Source of the DNA: Neobacillus bataviensis
GTDB taxonomy: Bacteria; Bacillota; Bacilli; Bacillales_B; DSM-18226
Assembly: GCF_019969725.1 (NCBI RefSeq)
Contig: NZ_JAHXYW010000001.1
Span: 434,001 to 498,000, forward strand
Reading direction: 5' to 3'
Length of the DNA: 64,000 bases
Shown here: one piece after another, positions 44,682 to 53,265 of the stretch
How positions within the stretch are numbered: position 1 is the first letter of the stretch
How the letters are laid out: every line of letters begins with the position of its first letter
The notes under the pieces: model-generated
What the model saw: only the letters and a program-made list of their open reading frames with translations
What the model was told of the DNA's origin: nothing
Database searches by the model: none
Position numbers and translations under genes: made by a program

Positions 44682-44769
44682 TTTATGTTCTAAACACAAA
44701 ACCGGTGACGAACAACCTTAATGATTAATTTTATTAGGAGGAAATGGTTCCTCAAATTTGTTCAGCGAA

Positions 44770-45474
44770 TTACAACAGGTTTATGTTTTTAGGTAATTGA
44801 ACGGAAGTCAAAATTTCTAGTTCAGTTAATCTTTTCTGAGTATAGGAAGACCCATTTAATAAGTGATGATCAAGATATGCTGGGTGACACATGACTTCAA
44901 CTGTTAGCCCATCATATATCCCATCATTTAGCCTGTAAAAGTAATCTGCTCTTACCCCGTCCCCATAGAAATCGGACAACGAAACATCAGTGAAGGATTC
45001 AACATTAGGAATGGAAATGAATCCATTGGGCCGAACAGGCAGCCCGTATTTATGAGATAAGTTTTTAACCACAGGATACAATTCTTTCATCGTATGAACA
45101 TGGTGGTGACTATCAAGATGGGATGGTTTTAGATCTGAACGGATAAACCGGTCAATCTGAGCAGTCCACTCTCTTTCTAGTTCCTCTAATGAAATATCAG
45201 TTGGATTAAAAGCCGACAAGGAATAAAAGTACCCTCCTTCATCAACTAATGATGGTACGTTATCAAGAATGGGTTTCCCGCATGTAAGATTGAGATGAAT
45301 TCCTACGCGCAATTCTGGATTATTTTTCGCCAATTGAATGGCATGTTCTGTACCGTCCATATTCATCATCATCGTCGTTGAATTTACAATTCCATACAAA
45401 AAGCTGTCAACTATTCCATGGTTTACTCCATGGCTAAAGCCAAAGTCATCAGCATTTACAATTAAATTAATCAT
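44770..45474 (-). CDS. chbG: Carbohydrate deacetylase, ChbG/YdjC family
   Basis: A 234-residue YdjC-fold deacetylase. The metal motif NADDFGFSHGVNHGI, VGIHLNLTCGKP, HLDSHHHVHT, and the C-terminal MCHPAYLD are all present. In E. coli ChbG removes one acetyl group from chitobiose-6-phosphate so that ChbF can cleave it. It is the last gene of the PTS operon, downstream of chbA. Presence of this enzyme argues for chitobiose rather than cellobiose as substrate. Confidence 0.9.
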   Translation of the reverse strand: MINLIVNADDFGFSHGVNHGIVDSFLYGIVNSTTMMMNMDGTEHAIQLAKNNPELRVGIHLNLTCGKPILDNVPSLVDEGGYFYSLSAFNPTDISLEELEREWTAQIDRFIRSDLKPSHLDSHHHVHTMKELYPVVKNLSHKYGLPVRPNGFISIPNVESFTDVSLSDFYGDGVRADYFYRLNDGIYDGLTVEVMCHPAYLDHHLLNGSSYTQKRLTELEILTSVQLPKNINLL

Positions 45475-45517
45475 TTTTAATTCGTCCCTTAGGTAATTTC
45501 TCTTAAAGGTTTAGAAA

Positions 45518-45826
45518 TCATTTGATTTTCTGATAAAGCTCAACCATTTCTGCAGCCAGATCCTTCACTGTAATAGCATTCATTAAATGATCTTGAGCGT
45601 GAACCATCAAAAGAGAAATCTCCGTTTTTTCTCCCCTAATTTCCCGCTGAATGAGCGAGGTTTGAATATGATGCGCTTCATTTAAGGCATTTTCTGCTTC
45701 CGTTAATTTTCCCTCTGCCTGTTCAAATTCTCCTTGTTTTGCGGCTTGTATGGCTTCCATCGACGCGCTTCGGCCATTGCCGCCATGTAGAATGATTTGA
45801 AAGATGACAGATTCTAAATTTTCCAT
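45518..45826 (-). CDS. chbA: PTS chitobiose/cellobiose-type IIA component
   Basis: A 102-residue lactose/cellobiose-family EIIA. Three helices form the trimer; the phosphorylated His is in VHAQDHLMNA (VHAQDH), and the Asp nearby (D of QDHLM) binds metal. It overlaps the 3' end of chbF by 13 bases, so the genes are coupled. It passes phosphate from HPr to IIB. Confidence 0.93.
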   Translation of the reverse strand: MENLESVIFQIILHGGNGRSASMEAIQAAKQGEFEQAEGKLTEAENALNEAHHIQTSLIQREIRGEKTEISLLMVHAQDHLMNAITVKDLAAEMVELYQKIK

Positions 45827-47154
45827 TCTATCTCTCTCCTCTTTTGAAATTGCGGCAGGTAGTCTTTGTGTGCTTCGAGCATCTCGTCTAAGATAACCTT
45901 TGCCAGACGATCACTTGGTACAAGAGGGTTAATGGTCATGGCCAGTAATGCCATTCCATAATTACCACTGATGGCAGCTTCAATCGCAACCCTTTCAAAA
46001 GATTTGATTTGCTGTACAAGTCCTCGAATTTGTATTGGTAATTCACCAACAGAAATAGGTTTCGGTCCATCCTTCGTAATAACACAGCTGATTTCAACAG
46101 CTGAATCATAGGGCAGACTTGAAATAGCGCCTCTGTTGATCGTGTTAACTGCCTGTATGTCCCGTTTATCGGTATACATCGAATGAATCAGCCGAACAGC
46201 AGCATCGCTATAATAAGCACCGCCCCTTTTCTCTAATTGAGGGGGCTTAATGGCTAAATCAGGATCTTTATATAGCTCAAACAGCTCATTCTCCAGCTTT
46301 TTTACGACCTCTGCGCGGGTGCCGCCATCTTTATAGTTTTTCAATTCTTTCTCTAACATGTCTCCTGATTTATAATAGTAGTTATGATACGGGCACGGAA
46401 AAACATCTAAAGCTTTCAGAAATTCAGGCTCCCATCCCATTGCATGGATGTTTTGCATGGTGATGCTGTTCTTCGGGTCATTAATGAGGGAAATCACCTG
46501 ATCTTTAACAGATACACCATCGATAAAAACATCTAATCCATAAACCATGTGATTTAATCCAGCAAAATCAATTCTGACCCTGTGATGGTCCACTCCTAAC
46601 AGATTGGCAACGCCCATTTCCATCCCGATAGGTACATTGCACAGCCCTACTACTCTACGAATATTACTGTAACGAAGCACTGCCTCCGTTACCATACCCG
46701 CGGGATTGGTAAAGTTAATGAGCCAGGCATTGGGACAAAGCTCCTTTATATCCCGGCAAATATCAAGAATAACAGGAATGGTCCTAAAGGCTTTAAATAA
46801 ACCTCCCGGCCCATTTGTTTCCTGACCAAGTACACCATGCTTTAATGGAATACTTTCATCTTTTTTACGAGCTTCCAGTAATCCTACACGAAATTGAGTC
46901 GTTACGAAATCGGCAGACTTTAATGCTTCTTTACGATCTAACGTTAAATAGATTTTAATCGGAACTCCTGCTTTTTGCACCATTCTTTTTGCTAGATTTC
47001 CGACGATTTCAAGCTTTTCCTTCCCTTCCTCTACATCAACCAGCCAAATTTCGCTTACAGGAAGTTCAGGATAATATTTAATAAAACCTTCTATTAATTC
47101 AGGGGTATAACTGGAGCCTCCCCCTATCGTTGCTATTTTTAAACCTTTTTTCAT
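45814..47154 (-). CDS. chbF: 6-phospho-beta-glucosidase, GH4 family
   Basis: A 446-residue NAD+ and Mn2+ dependent GH4 enzyme. NAD motif GGGSSYTPELIEGF at the N-terminus, GQETNGPGGLFKAFRT, the metal Cys in GLCNVPIG, the metal His in AGLNHMVYG, and Tyr in the AVRLIHSM region. It cleaves phosphorylated chitobiose (after ChbG) or cellobiose in the cytoplasm. It follows the IIC gene by 25 bases. GAGGTGAGG precedes the ATG. Confidence 0.93.
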   Translation of the reverse strand: MKKGLKIATIGGGSSYTPELIEGFIKYYPELPVSEIWLVDVEEGKEKLEIVGNLAKRMVQKAGVPIKIYLTLDRKEALKSADFVTTQFRVGLLEARKKDESIPLKHGVLGQETNGPGGLFKAFRTIPVILDICRDIKELCPNAWLINFTNPAGMVTEAVLRYSNIRRVVGLCNVPIGMEMGVANLLGVDHHRVRIDFAGLNHMVYGLDVFIDGVSVKDQVISLINDPKNSITMQNIHAMGWEPEFLKALDVFPCPYHNYYYKSGDMLEKELKNYKDGGTRAEVVKKLENELFELYKDPDLAIKPPQLEKRGGAYYSDAAVRLIHSMYTDKRDIQAVNTINRGAISSLPYDSAVEISCVITKDGPKPISVGELPIQIRGLVQQIKSFERVAIEAAISGNYGMALLAMTINPLVPSDRLAKVILDEMLEAHKDYLPQFQKRREIEWKI

Positions 47155-47179
47155 TCTTCCTCACCTCTGGTTGCTTCGA

Positions 47180-48550
47180 TTAGATATTTAATGTGTTATT
47201 AGGTTGTGATGCTTCTTCTACCTTTTCTCTCCTTGCATTCATACGTCCTTGAGCAATAACAAAAGGCAAATATATAATGATCGATATGCCTAAATTTACT
47301 GCCGCTAAAATCGCGCCGGAAATATGTCCTCCGGTTGCTAATAAGCCGCCCACGATTGCTGGTGTTACCCAAGGGATATCTGCGACAACGGGATGGACCA
47401 AACCTAAGCTGATAGATAGATAAGATACAATGGTCATAATAATTGGTCCTAAGATGAAAGGAATAAACCAGATGGGATTTAATACAATCGGCAATCCGAA
47501 AAGAATGGGTTCATTAATTTGGAATATCCCCGGAGGAGTACCTAAGGCAATTAATTGCTTATTACGCCTTCGACCGGCAATAATCATGGCTACAAGCAAG
47601 CCTAATGTGGCTCCTGAACCTCCTAAATAGACAAAAGCATCTAAGAATGAGCCAGATAGGACGTGATATTTGCTTAAATCATCTACACCTTGGGCATACA
47701 TGTTGACATTTTCCTGCCCCAGCTTTGTCATTAAAGGAGTGGTAATTCCCCCAAGGATGTTTGGTCCGTGAAGACCAAGAATCCAAAAGCCATGTACCAA
47801 AAATACGATTAAAATAGCAAACAGGATGGAGTCCACTGCGCCTGTGAGAGGTGAAACAAGTACTTTATTGATCCAGTCGTTTAAATAAACTCCGTCACTA
47901 ATAAATTTGCGTAAAACTAGACCAAACAATCCAATGATAAAAATCGTTGCCATTCCAGGGAGGAGCTTAGCAAATGATCGTGATACTGCCGGCGGAACGC
48001 CATCAGGTAATTTAATGACCAGATACTTAACTTTAGCTAAACGGACAAAAATTTCAGTAGCAGCAATCGCAACAATAATACCAGTGAATAATGCCGTTGC
48101 ATTGAAATAATTCCAGCCAATAAACCCCCAGGCACTGCCTGTTACAGCTTCACCGCCCTCAGGCGTAATCGATACGTTAGCAACTTGAGGAATGAGAACA
48201 AAGAAGGCTGCTCCAGCAACAAGCATCGCTTCAAAACCATCGTCTCCATAAGACCTTGCCAATTTATAGGCAATTCCAAAAACCGCGAAGATGGTCATAA
48301 AAGCAAGGGTGCCCCACCATATATCCCCGCCTAATGTTGTCCAAGTTTCCCCGAAAAGGGATACCATTAGTTTTTCATAATATTTTCCGATCCCTGGGAC
48401 TTTTCCTAGATTGTTTAGGAGCACTGCCAAGGAACCGATCATGGTAATAGCGATCATCCCGACTAATGCATCGCGTATAGCTAGAAGGTGCCGATTGTTC
48501 CCCAATTTATTTGCAAAAGGCATAATAAATTTATCGATAAAATTCATCAT
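47180..48550 (-). CDS. chbC: PTS chitobiose/cellobiose-type IIC component
   Basis: About 456 residues, membrane permease of the lactose/cellobiose family with eight to ten helices; HGFWILGLHGPNILGGI, GGSGATLGLL and FQINEPILFGLPIVLNP are family marks. The start is the ATG at 48550 (MMNFIDKFIMP) with GGGGAG 8 bases upstream; an in-frame start at 48610 lies inside the IIB gene. It moves the disaccharide across the membrane while IIB phosphorylates it. Confidence 0.93.
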   Translation of the reverse strand: MMNFIDKFIMPFANKLGNNRHLLAIRDALVGMIAITMIGSLAVLLNNLGKVPGIGKYYEKLMVSLFGETWTTLGGDIWWGTLAFMTIFAVFGIAYKLARSYGDDGFEAMLVAGAAFFVLIPQVANVSITPEGGEAVTGSAWGFIGWNYFNATALFTGIIVAIAATEIFVRLAKVKYLVIKLPDGVPPAVSRSFAKLLPGMATIFIIGLFGLVLRKFISDGVYLNDWINKVLVSPLTGAVDSILFAILIVFLVHGFWILGLHGPNILGGITTPLMTKLGQENVNMYAQGVDDLSKYHVLSGSFLDAFVYLGGSGATLGLLVAMIIAGRRRNKQLIALGTPPGIFQINEPILFGLPIVLNPIWFIPFILGPIIMTIVSYLSISLGLVHPVVADIPWVTPAIVGGLLATGGHISGAILAAVNLGISIIIYLPFVIAQGRMNARREKVEEASQPNNTLNI

Positions 48551-48555
48551 CGTAT

Positions 48556-48864
48556 CTACTCCCCTTTTATTAATTGAATGGCCTGCTTTAAAACTTCCTC
48601 TCCATTGCAAAGACCATAATGCATCGGGTTAATCAATTCAACCGGAATCCCCAGCTTTTCTCCTGTCTTTTTTAGCTGAGAAAGCATATAGCGAACTTGC
48701 GGTCCGAGAAGCAATACATCTGCCTTATTGATTTGTTCATTGATTTCAGTAGAGCCCACGGCCCAAATGGTACACTCTATTCCTTTGGATTTTGCGCTAG
48801 CTTCCATTTTGGCAACCAATAGACTCGTAGACATACCAGCTGAACAGCATAATAAAATGTTCAT
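48556..48864 (-). CDS. chbB: PTS chitobiose/cellobiose-type IIB component
   Basis: A 102-residue EIIB with the phospho-Cys in [11 protein letters not shown] and the [11 protein letters not shown] loop. First gene of chbB-chbC-chbF-chbA-chbG. AAGGGGGAT precedes the ATG and a cre site lies just upstream. Confidence 0.93.
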   Translation of the reverse strand: MNILLCCSAGMSTSLLVAKMEASAKSKGIECTIWAVGSTEINEQINKADVLLLGPQVRYMLSQLKKTGEKLGIPVELINPMHYGLCNGEEVLKQAIQLIKGE

Positions 48865-48878
48865 TCATATCCCCCTTG

Positions 48879-48892
48879 TGAAAGCGATTACA
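48879..48892 (-). promoter_or_regulatory. cre (CcpA) site upstream of chb operon
   Basis: TGAAAGCGATTACA matches the cre consensus TGWAARCGYTWNCW with one mismatch. It sits about 15 bases before the chbB start, a repressing position. Confidence 0.75.
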
Positions 48893-48997
48893 TATTTTAA
48901 ATGATTGCAAAAGCATGTTTTGTTTATAGGAACCTCCTTTCACCAGATTGCAAAAATGAAACCAATTTCAGATAAAGCTATATGCGATGTTATACCC

Positions 48998-49078
48998 ATT
49001 GTAATAACAATTCAGAATATTTACAATACAATTTTAAATCATTTGTTATTATTTTTTATATTTGTAATAACAAATATA
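48998..49078. promoter_or_regulatory. Two matching inverted-repeat operators between chb operon and GntR gene
   Basis: Site 1 (48998-49011) is ATTGT-AATA-ACAAT; site 2 (49057-49078) is TATATTTGT-AATA-ACAAATATA, with perfect 9-bp arms. Both share the core TTGTAATAACAA. A half site in the opposite direction, ATTTGTTATT, lies at 49041-49050. They occupy the shared promoter region, so the divergent GntR/UTRA regulator is the likely ligand. Confidence 0.7.
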
Positions 49079-49151
49079 AAAATTTGTATTTTACTAGTAC
49101 ATTTCCTTCCAGTTTTTTGATATTCTATAGATATTGAGGGGGAAGTTCAAA

Positions 49152-49880
49152 ATGATTGAAGATGTAAAAGACGGAAGCGCGCTGCACCTTAAGGTAAAGG
49201 ATGCAATCATCCAGTTGATAAACGAAGGAGAATACAAACCAAACTCTCAGCTGCCGACAGAGGCAGAATTTTGCGAAAAATACGGAGTAAGCAGGACAAC
49301 CATTCGAACTGCCTTACAACAATTGACAGTGGAAGGCTATGTCTATCGTAAACGGGGCAGCGGAACATTCGTATCGGCAAATAAAGTAAAACAAATTTTA
49401 ACTACTACGGTTGACCATTTTTCCAGTCAAATTTCAATGCAGGGAAAAAAACCATTAATCAAGGTATTGCAATTAGATGTGATACCTGCAGACGAATTTC
49501 TAAGTGAGCAATTAAAGATTCCAGAAGGTGATCCTGTTAATGTCCTTGAAAGAATCCGGTATGTAAATGAAGAAGCGATTCAGTATGAAACCGCTTATTT
49601 ACCTTGGTATAAAACGCCGGCTTTAAATAAACAAGGGTGTGAAAAATCATTATATAACCAATTGGAAACTCAATTTGGATTAAAAATTGACAAGACCATA
49701 GAAAGTCTTGAGTTGTTTATCGCAGACCAGGAGGCAGCTGAAAAACTCCATATTAAAATCGGTGATCCATGCTTTGTACTTGATACCTTTGCCTATCTTC
49801 AAGATGGATCAATCATAGAATTTTCAAAAACCATCTACCGTGGTGATTTGGCCCATTTTGTCATTGAACGAAATTACTAA
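49152..49880 (+). CDS. GntR-family (HutC/UTRA) regulator of the chb operon
   Basis: A 242-residue regulator. N-terminal winged helix (LINEGEYKPNSQLPTEAEFC, YGVSRTTIRTALQQL, GYVYRKRGSGTFV) and a C-terminal UTRA ligand domain (about 80-240) ending in FSKTIYRGD. Divergent from chbB; matching inverted repeats fill the space between. It probably represses the operon until a phosphorylated sugar binds. The ATG at 49152 has AGGGGGAAG upstream. Confidence 0.88.
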   Translation: MIEDVKDGSALHLKVKDAIIQLINEGEYKPNSQLPTEAEFCEKYGVSRTTIRTALQQLTVEGYVYRKRGSGTFVSANKVKQILTTTVDHFSSQISMQGKKPLIKVLQLDVIPADEFLSEQLKIPEGDPVNVLERIRYVNEEAIQYETAYLPWYKTPALNKQGCEKSLYNQLETQFGLKIDKTIESLELFIADQEAAEKLHIKIGDPCFVLDTFAYLQDGSIIEFSKTIYRGDLAHFVIERNY

Positions 49881-49891
49881 CGATAAAAAAG

Positions 49892-49920
49892 AAGGAGCAA
49901 TGATTTATTCATTGCTCCTT
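49892..49920. terminator. Bidirectional terminator GntR / DUF2062 gene
   Basis: AAGGAGCAATGA / TCATTGCTCCTT, loop TTTAT. T-rich ends on both strands. Confidence 0.85.
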
Positions 49921-49940
49921 TACATCGATCCTATTTACTA

Positions 49941-50504
49941 TTACACGAAATTCTTATTGGGTACATTTTTTTGAAGTGAATGTTTCGTACGTCTTTTTGT
50001 TAATCTTCTGTTTTTTTCCGTTTCGTAAAGGTAATGAACAACAAAGTAAGAAGCTATTCCTAGAACAATCCCGAAAAAAGTCATACCGATTAAAACATGA
50101 ACTCCTCCATGCAGGAGCGTTAATAATGAACGGAAATCGCCATGCATTAAACTTTGAAACGAGAATGGTGTATGGTGCCCAACCCTAACTTTCATTGGCA
50201 GGATTAACTTCCCTATTTTTCTAGCAAAGGGTAATAAAATGATTGGTAAGAATGTAAGCTTTCCAATCACGTTGCCAATAACAGACGCGGGTAAAGATCC
50301 TTTAGCCAAACGTACTGCCGGAATGAATAATATATATATAAGTGATGCTGTTGAAATCACTAACATTTCTAAAGCAAATCCAATCGCAAACCCTAACGAT
50401 ACCTTTTTTGCCCCTCCTGAAGACCGTAAAAGCTTTACATAATTCAGCTTAAAAGCCCTTCCAATTCGTGTGAGAATATTATATTTTTTTTGATTTATCT
50501 TCAT
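49941..50504 (-). CDS. DUF2062 membrane protein
   Basis: A 187-residue protein with about three membrane segments (35-60, 78-98, 133-158). The N-terminal LLRSSGGAKKVSLGFAIG stretch (with IALGFAIG-like core) is typical of DUF2062. The C-terminal tail is basic. No function is established. It stands alone between two terminators, after a ribosome site GGGGTGA. Confidence 0.75.
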   Translation of the reverse strand: MKINQKKYNILTRIGRAFKLNYVKLLRSSGGAKKVSLGFAIGFALEMLVISTASLIYILFIPAVRLAKGSLPASVIGNVIGKLTFLPIILLPFARKIGKLILPMKVRVGHHTPFSFQSLMHGDFRSLLTLLHGGVHVLIGMTFFGIVLGIASYFVVHYLYETEKNRRLTKRRTKHSLQKNVPNKNFV

Positions 50505-50732
50505 AGGTCACCCCGTCTTGAAAATAAGTATAGTCATTTTAGTTAAAGTAAATTATTCAAGGCCAGGCCTAAACTCTAAAGCGTTGTCACTTGAAATTAA
50601 TTCTTCTTACTTACAATATAGCATAAAATAAGCCTTTTGTTCTAAAATGAAAATTAACAATTTCAGGGGATTTTTAATTTTCTTAAATATTAAAAAACCT
50701 CCGCCCAATTTTTAGGAAAGAGGTCCATAGAA

Positions 50733-51209
50733 CTAACTGCGTTTAAAGCCTTCTTCAACTAAAAACATCTCAGCTTCCTCATAAGTGCTGAAGGTTTCTT
50801 CCAGGTTAAGTCCAAAATAAATATTCCAAGCTTCGTCTTCATTTATTAAAAGAAGTTGTTCATTTTCTGCGTTAACCCAGCGTTCTTCTTGATTTTCCCC
50901 AATAATTGCCGTCTCTGACACCGGTTTTTCAACAGCAGTTAAGCTAATGATGGATTCTTTAATGATTTGTTTTAATTCTTTCGCAGAAAAGTCACGGATA
51001 TTTGCCATGCCTTTATCATTAGTCTGATAATTTTGCAGCCGGCCAGCATAAACAAAGCCATTTCCATTTGGATGAAGGTGATAAACAACATTTTTCTTAT
51101 CGGAAACACTTTCGTTAAATTGGAAATTAACCCTGCCAAGCGAAACATTTACTCTCTCAAGTTCAGGAAATTCTTCTATAATTGCAAGTTTTTCTTCAAA
51201 ATTTAGCAT
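50733..51209 (-). CDS. Hypothetical protein, unknown family
   Basis: A 158-residue acidic, soluble protein. N-terminal half has alternating strands (RVNVSLGRVNFQF, VVYHLHPNGNGFVYAGRL); the C-terminal half is Glu-rich with an amphipathic end (EETFSTYEEAEMFLVEEGF). No signal, membrane segment or known motif. A single-gene unit with GGAGG 5 bases before the ATG. I do not recognise the family. Confidence 0.7.
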   Translation of the reverse strand: MLNFEEKLAIIEEFPELERVNVSLGRVNFQFNESVSDKKNVVYHLHPNGNGFVYAGRLQNYQTNDKGMANIRDFSAKELKQIIKESIISLTAVEKPVSETAIIGENQEERWVNAENEQLLLINEDEAWNIYFGLNLEETFSTYEEAEMFLVEEGFKRS

Positions 51210-51252
51210 ATTTGCCTCCAGACGATAATAAATACCATATTCTTATATTTGA

Positions 51253-51939
51253 TTATTTTAACACTTTTTGTCTAACATAATCCAAATGTAAATACATTTG
51301 ATGAAACGCCTCGAACGGATCCCTTTTTGCCAATGCCTCGTAAATCGCAGTATGATGTTGAATAGTTCGTTCCGGTTCACGAATTTTAATTTCACTATTT
51401 ATTTTCACATGTGTAACTATTAAAGAATCTATCATACCTTCGACGATCGGATTATTTGCACTTAGGGCAATCGTCCGGTGAAACTCAATATCTGCTTCAC
51501 CATAGTCTTTGTCTTTATTATTAGCAATAAAATCAATTGTTTGTTTTAATGTAGCAAGCTGGTCCTCATTAATTTTTTCAGCAGCCATTGTCACTAAACC
51601 TAATTCCAGTGCCATTCGGGCCTCAACCATTGCCGGCAGATTGTCATAGGCAAGAGCCAGCATGATCGTAAATGGATGACTGCTGATCTTATTGTTAAAA
51701 AAAGTACCTTCACGCGTTTTACGTGTTATAACGCCTAAGGACTCTAGTGAACTGAGGGCCTCACGCAGGACGGGGCGGCTAACATTTAGAATTTCCATCA
51801 ATTCCATTTCAGTCGGAAGCTTATCTCCCGGTTTCAATTGACCGGATATTAATAGCTGGACAATGCTTTCCAGGACCTGTTTTGCCAGGGTATTACGATT
51901 CACCGATTCGAATGTAATTTTTTTTGGAGAATCACTCAT
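51253..51939 (-). CDS. GntR/FadR-family (FCD) regulator of the hexarate operon
   Basis: A 228-residue regulator. Winged helix (LISGQLKPGDKLPTEMELME, NVSRPVLREALSSLESLG, REGTFFNN) and an FCD all-helical ligand domain with conserved metal positions (D and H in ADIEFHRTIA, and a His in IQHHTAIYEAL, HLDYVRQ near the end). It is at the downstream end of the glucarate operon, separated from garK by a hairpin, and may control it. A TNGTNNNACNA-type site (51965-51975) lies just upstream, suggesting autoregulation. Confidence 0.85.
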   Translation of the reverse strand: MSDSPKKITFESVNRNTLAKQVLESIVQLLISGQLKPGDKLPTEMELMEILNVSRPVLREALSSLESLGVITRKTREGTFFNNKISSHPFTIMLALAYDNLPAMVEARMALELGLVTMAAEKINEDQLATLKQTIDFIANNKDKDYGEADIEFHRTIALSANNPIVEGMIDSLIVTHVKINSEIKIREPERTIQHHTAIYEALAKRDPFEAFHQMYLHLDYVRQKVLK

Positions 51940-51964
51940 ATGCTCTTTCCTCGTATATGTATAT

Positions 51965-51975
51965 TTGTAAGACTA
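51965..51975. promoter_or_regulatory. Possible FadR-type operator
   Basis: TTGTAAGACTA fits the FadR-family pattern TNGTNNNACNA, 26 bases upstream of the FCD regulator gene. A single short site, so weak evidence. Confidence 0.4.
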
Positions 51976-52015
51976 ATTATATAATATCTCCATAACTGTT
52001 TGTACTAAATGATGC

Positions 52016-52042
52016 AAAAAGCTGCCAAAAACTTGGCAGCTT
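52016..52042 (-). terminator. Terminator after glycerate kinase
   Basis: AAGCTGCCAA / TTGGCAGCTT on the minus strand, loop GTTT, then TTTTT. Confidence 0.8.
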
Positions 52043-52068
52043 CAAACAATCGAAAAGATATTATTTTT

Positions 52069-53193
52069 TTATTTCAATAAACGGCAAATGTTTTCAGATG
52101 AAAATGCCAAATTTGCTTCACCATTATCCAATGCATCTTTTAAGGTTGACACTTCGTTTAAAATGCCGACAATCGCCGTAAATCCACTATCATATAATGG
52201 CTCCACTCCAGAGCCAATCCTTCCTGCAAAAGCAATGACGGGAACAGAATGTTTCCTCGCAATGGAAGCTACCCCGTATGGTGTCTTGCCAAACAAGGTT
52301 TGCCCGTCAATACTGCCTTCACCAGTAAAAACATAGTCAGCACCTTTGATGCGAGCCTCTAGAGCAGTATATTCAATAACAAGGTCGATACCTTTTTTTA
52401 ACTGTGCGTTTAAAAAGGCCATTAATCCGGCACCAAGTCCACCTGCTGCACCTGCACCGTTAACTAAGGCAATATCCTTACCCATTTGCTGTTTTATTAT
52501 ATCGGCAAAATGAGCTAAATTTTGATCAAGGATTTGGACAACTTCAGGTGTCGAGCCTTTTTGGGGACCAAAAATGGCTGAGGCACCGTTATCACCAATC
52601 AATGGATTGGTTACATCACACGCTACATCAATTTTGACGGTTTTCAATCTTTCATCCATTCCGCTTACATCAATGGTATGCAGCTGATTTAGTGCTCCAC
52701 CGCCAAATGATAGTTCTTCTCCGTTCTGATCTTTAAACGAGACACCAAGTGCCTGGAGCATCCCTAATCCGCCATCATTTGTCGCGCTTCCACCAATTCC
52801 AATCAAAAATCTGCTCAAACCTTTATCCAAGGCATGTTTGATCAATTGGCCAGTACCATAGGTTGTGGTCAACAATGGGTTTCGCTCTTCTGGTTTGATT
52901 AATTCAAGCCCGCTTGCACTTGCCATCTCAATGACCGCAGTCTGCCTTTCACCTAAAAGACCATATACCGCCATCACTGGTTTTCCTAAAGGTCCAAGGA
53001 CCTCTGTCTTAACCAATTCACCATTCGTCATACTTACGAGCGATTCAACCGTTCCTTCACCGCCGTCCGCCATCGGAACTATCTCACAATTCGAATCAGG
53101 AAAAACTTTCTTAATTCCTTTTTCCATTGCAAGGGCAGCTTTTTTCGCCGTCATACTTTCCTTAAATGAATCAGGCGCCAGCACAAACTTCAT
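52069..53193 (-). CDS. garK: Glycerate 2-kinase (GarK/GlxK family)
   Basis: A 374-residue glycerate kinase of the GarK/GlxK type. N-terminal LAPDSFKESMTA (substrate loop), MADGGEGTVESL, GIGGSATNDGGLG, NGAGAAGGLGAGL and EGSIDGQT are signatures. It makes 2-phosphoglycerate from D-glycerate, the last step of tartronate-semialdehyde disposal. It is the last gene of the gntP-garR-gudD-garK order, downstream of gudD after a hairpin. Confidence 0.93.
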   Translation of the reverse strand: MKFVLAPDSFKESMTAKKAALAMEKGIKKVFPDSNCEIVPMADGGEGTVESLVSMTNGELVKTEVLGPLGKPVMAVYGLLGERQTAVIEMASASGLELIKPEERNPLLTTTYGTGQLIKHALDKGLSRFLIGIGGSATNDGGLGMLQALGVSFKDQNGEELSFGGGALNQLHTIDVSGMDERLKTVKIDVACDVTNPLIGDNGASAIFGPQKGSTPEVVQILDQNLAHFADIIKQQMGKDIALVNGAGAAGGLGAGLMAFLNAQLKKGIDLVIEYTALEARIKGADYVFTGEGSIDGQTLFGKTPYGVASIARKHSVPVIAFAGRIGSGVEPLYDSGFTAIVGILNEVSTLKDALDNGEANLAFSSENICRLLK

Positions 53194-53226
53194 TATAATC
53201 TGTCCTTTTCATTTATTTTAGCTTGG

Positions 53227-53257
53227 AAAAAACAGGGATGACCAATCAGCCACCCCT
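53227..53257 (-). terminator. Hairpin between gudD and garK
   Basis: AGGGGTG / CATCCCT on the minus strand (one G-T pair) followed by a T tract. It may be a partial terminator, lowering garK expression. Confidence 0.55.
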
Positions 53258-53265
53258 TAGATTTG

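Noticed and set aside
50694..50728. Terminator after the unknown gene at 50733
   Set aside because: Only a 5-bp ACCTC / GAGGT stem with a large loop, although a T tract follows; too weak to list as a feature.
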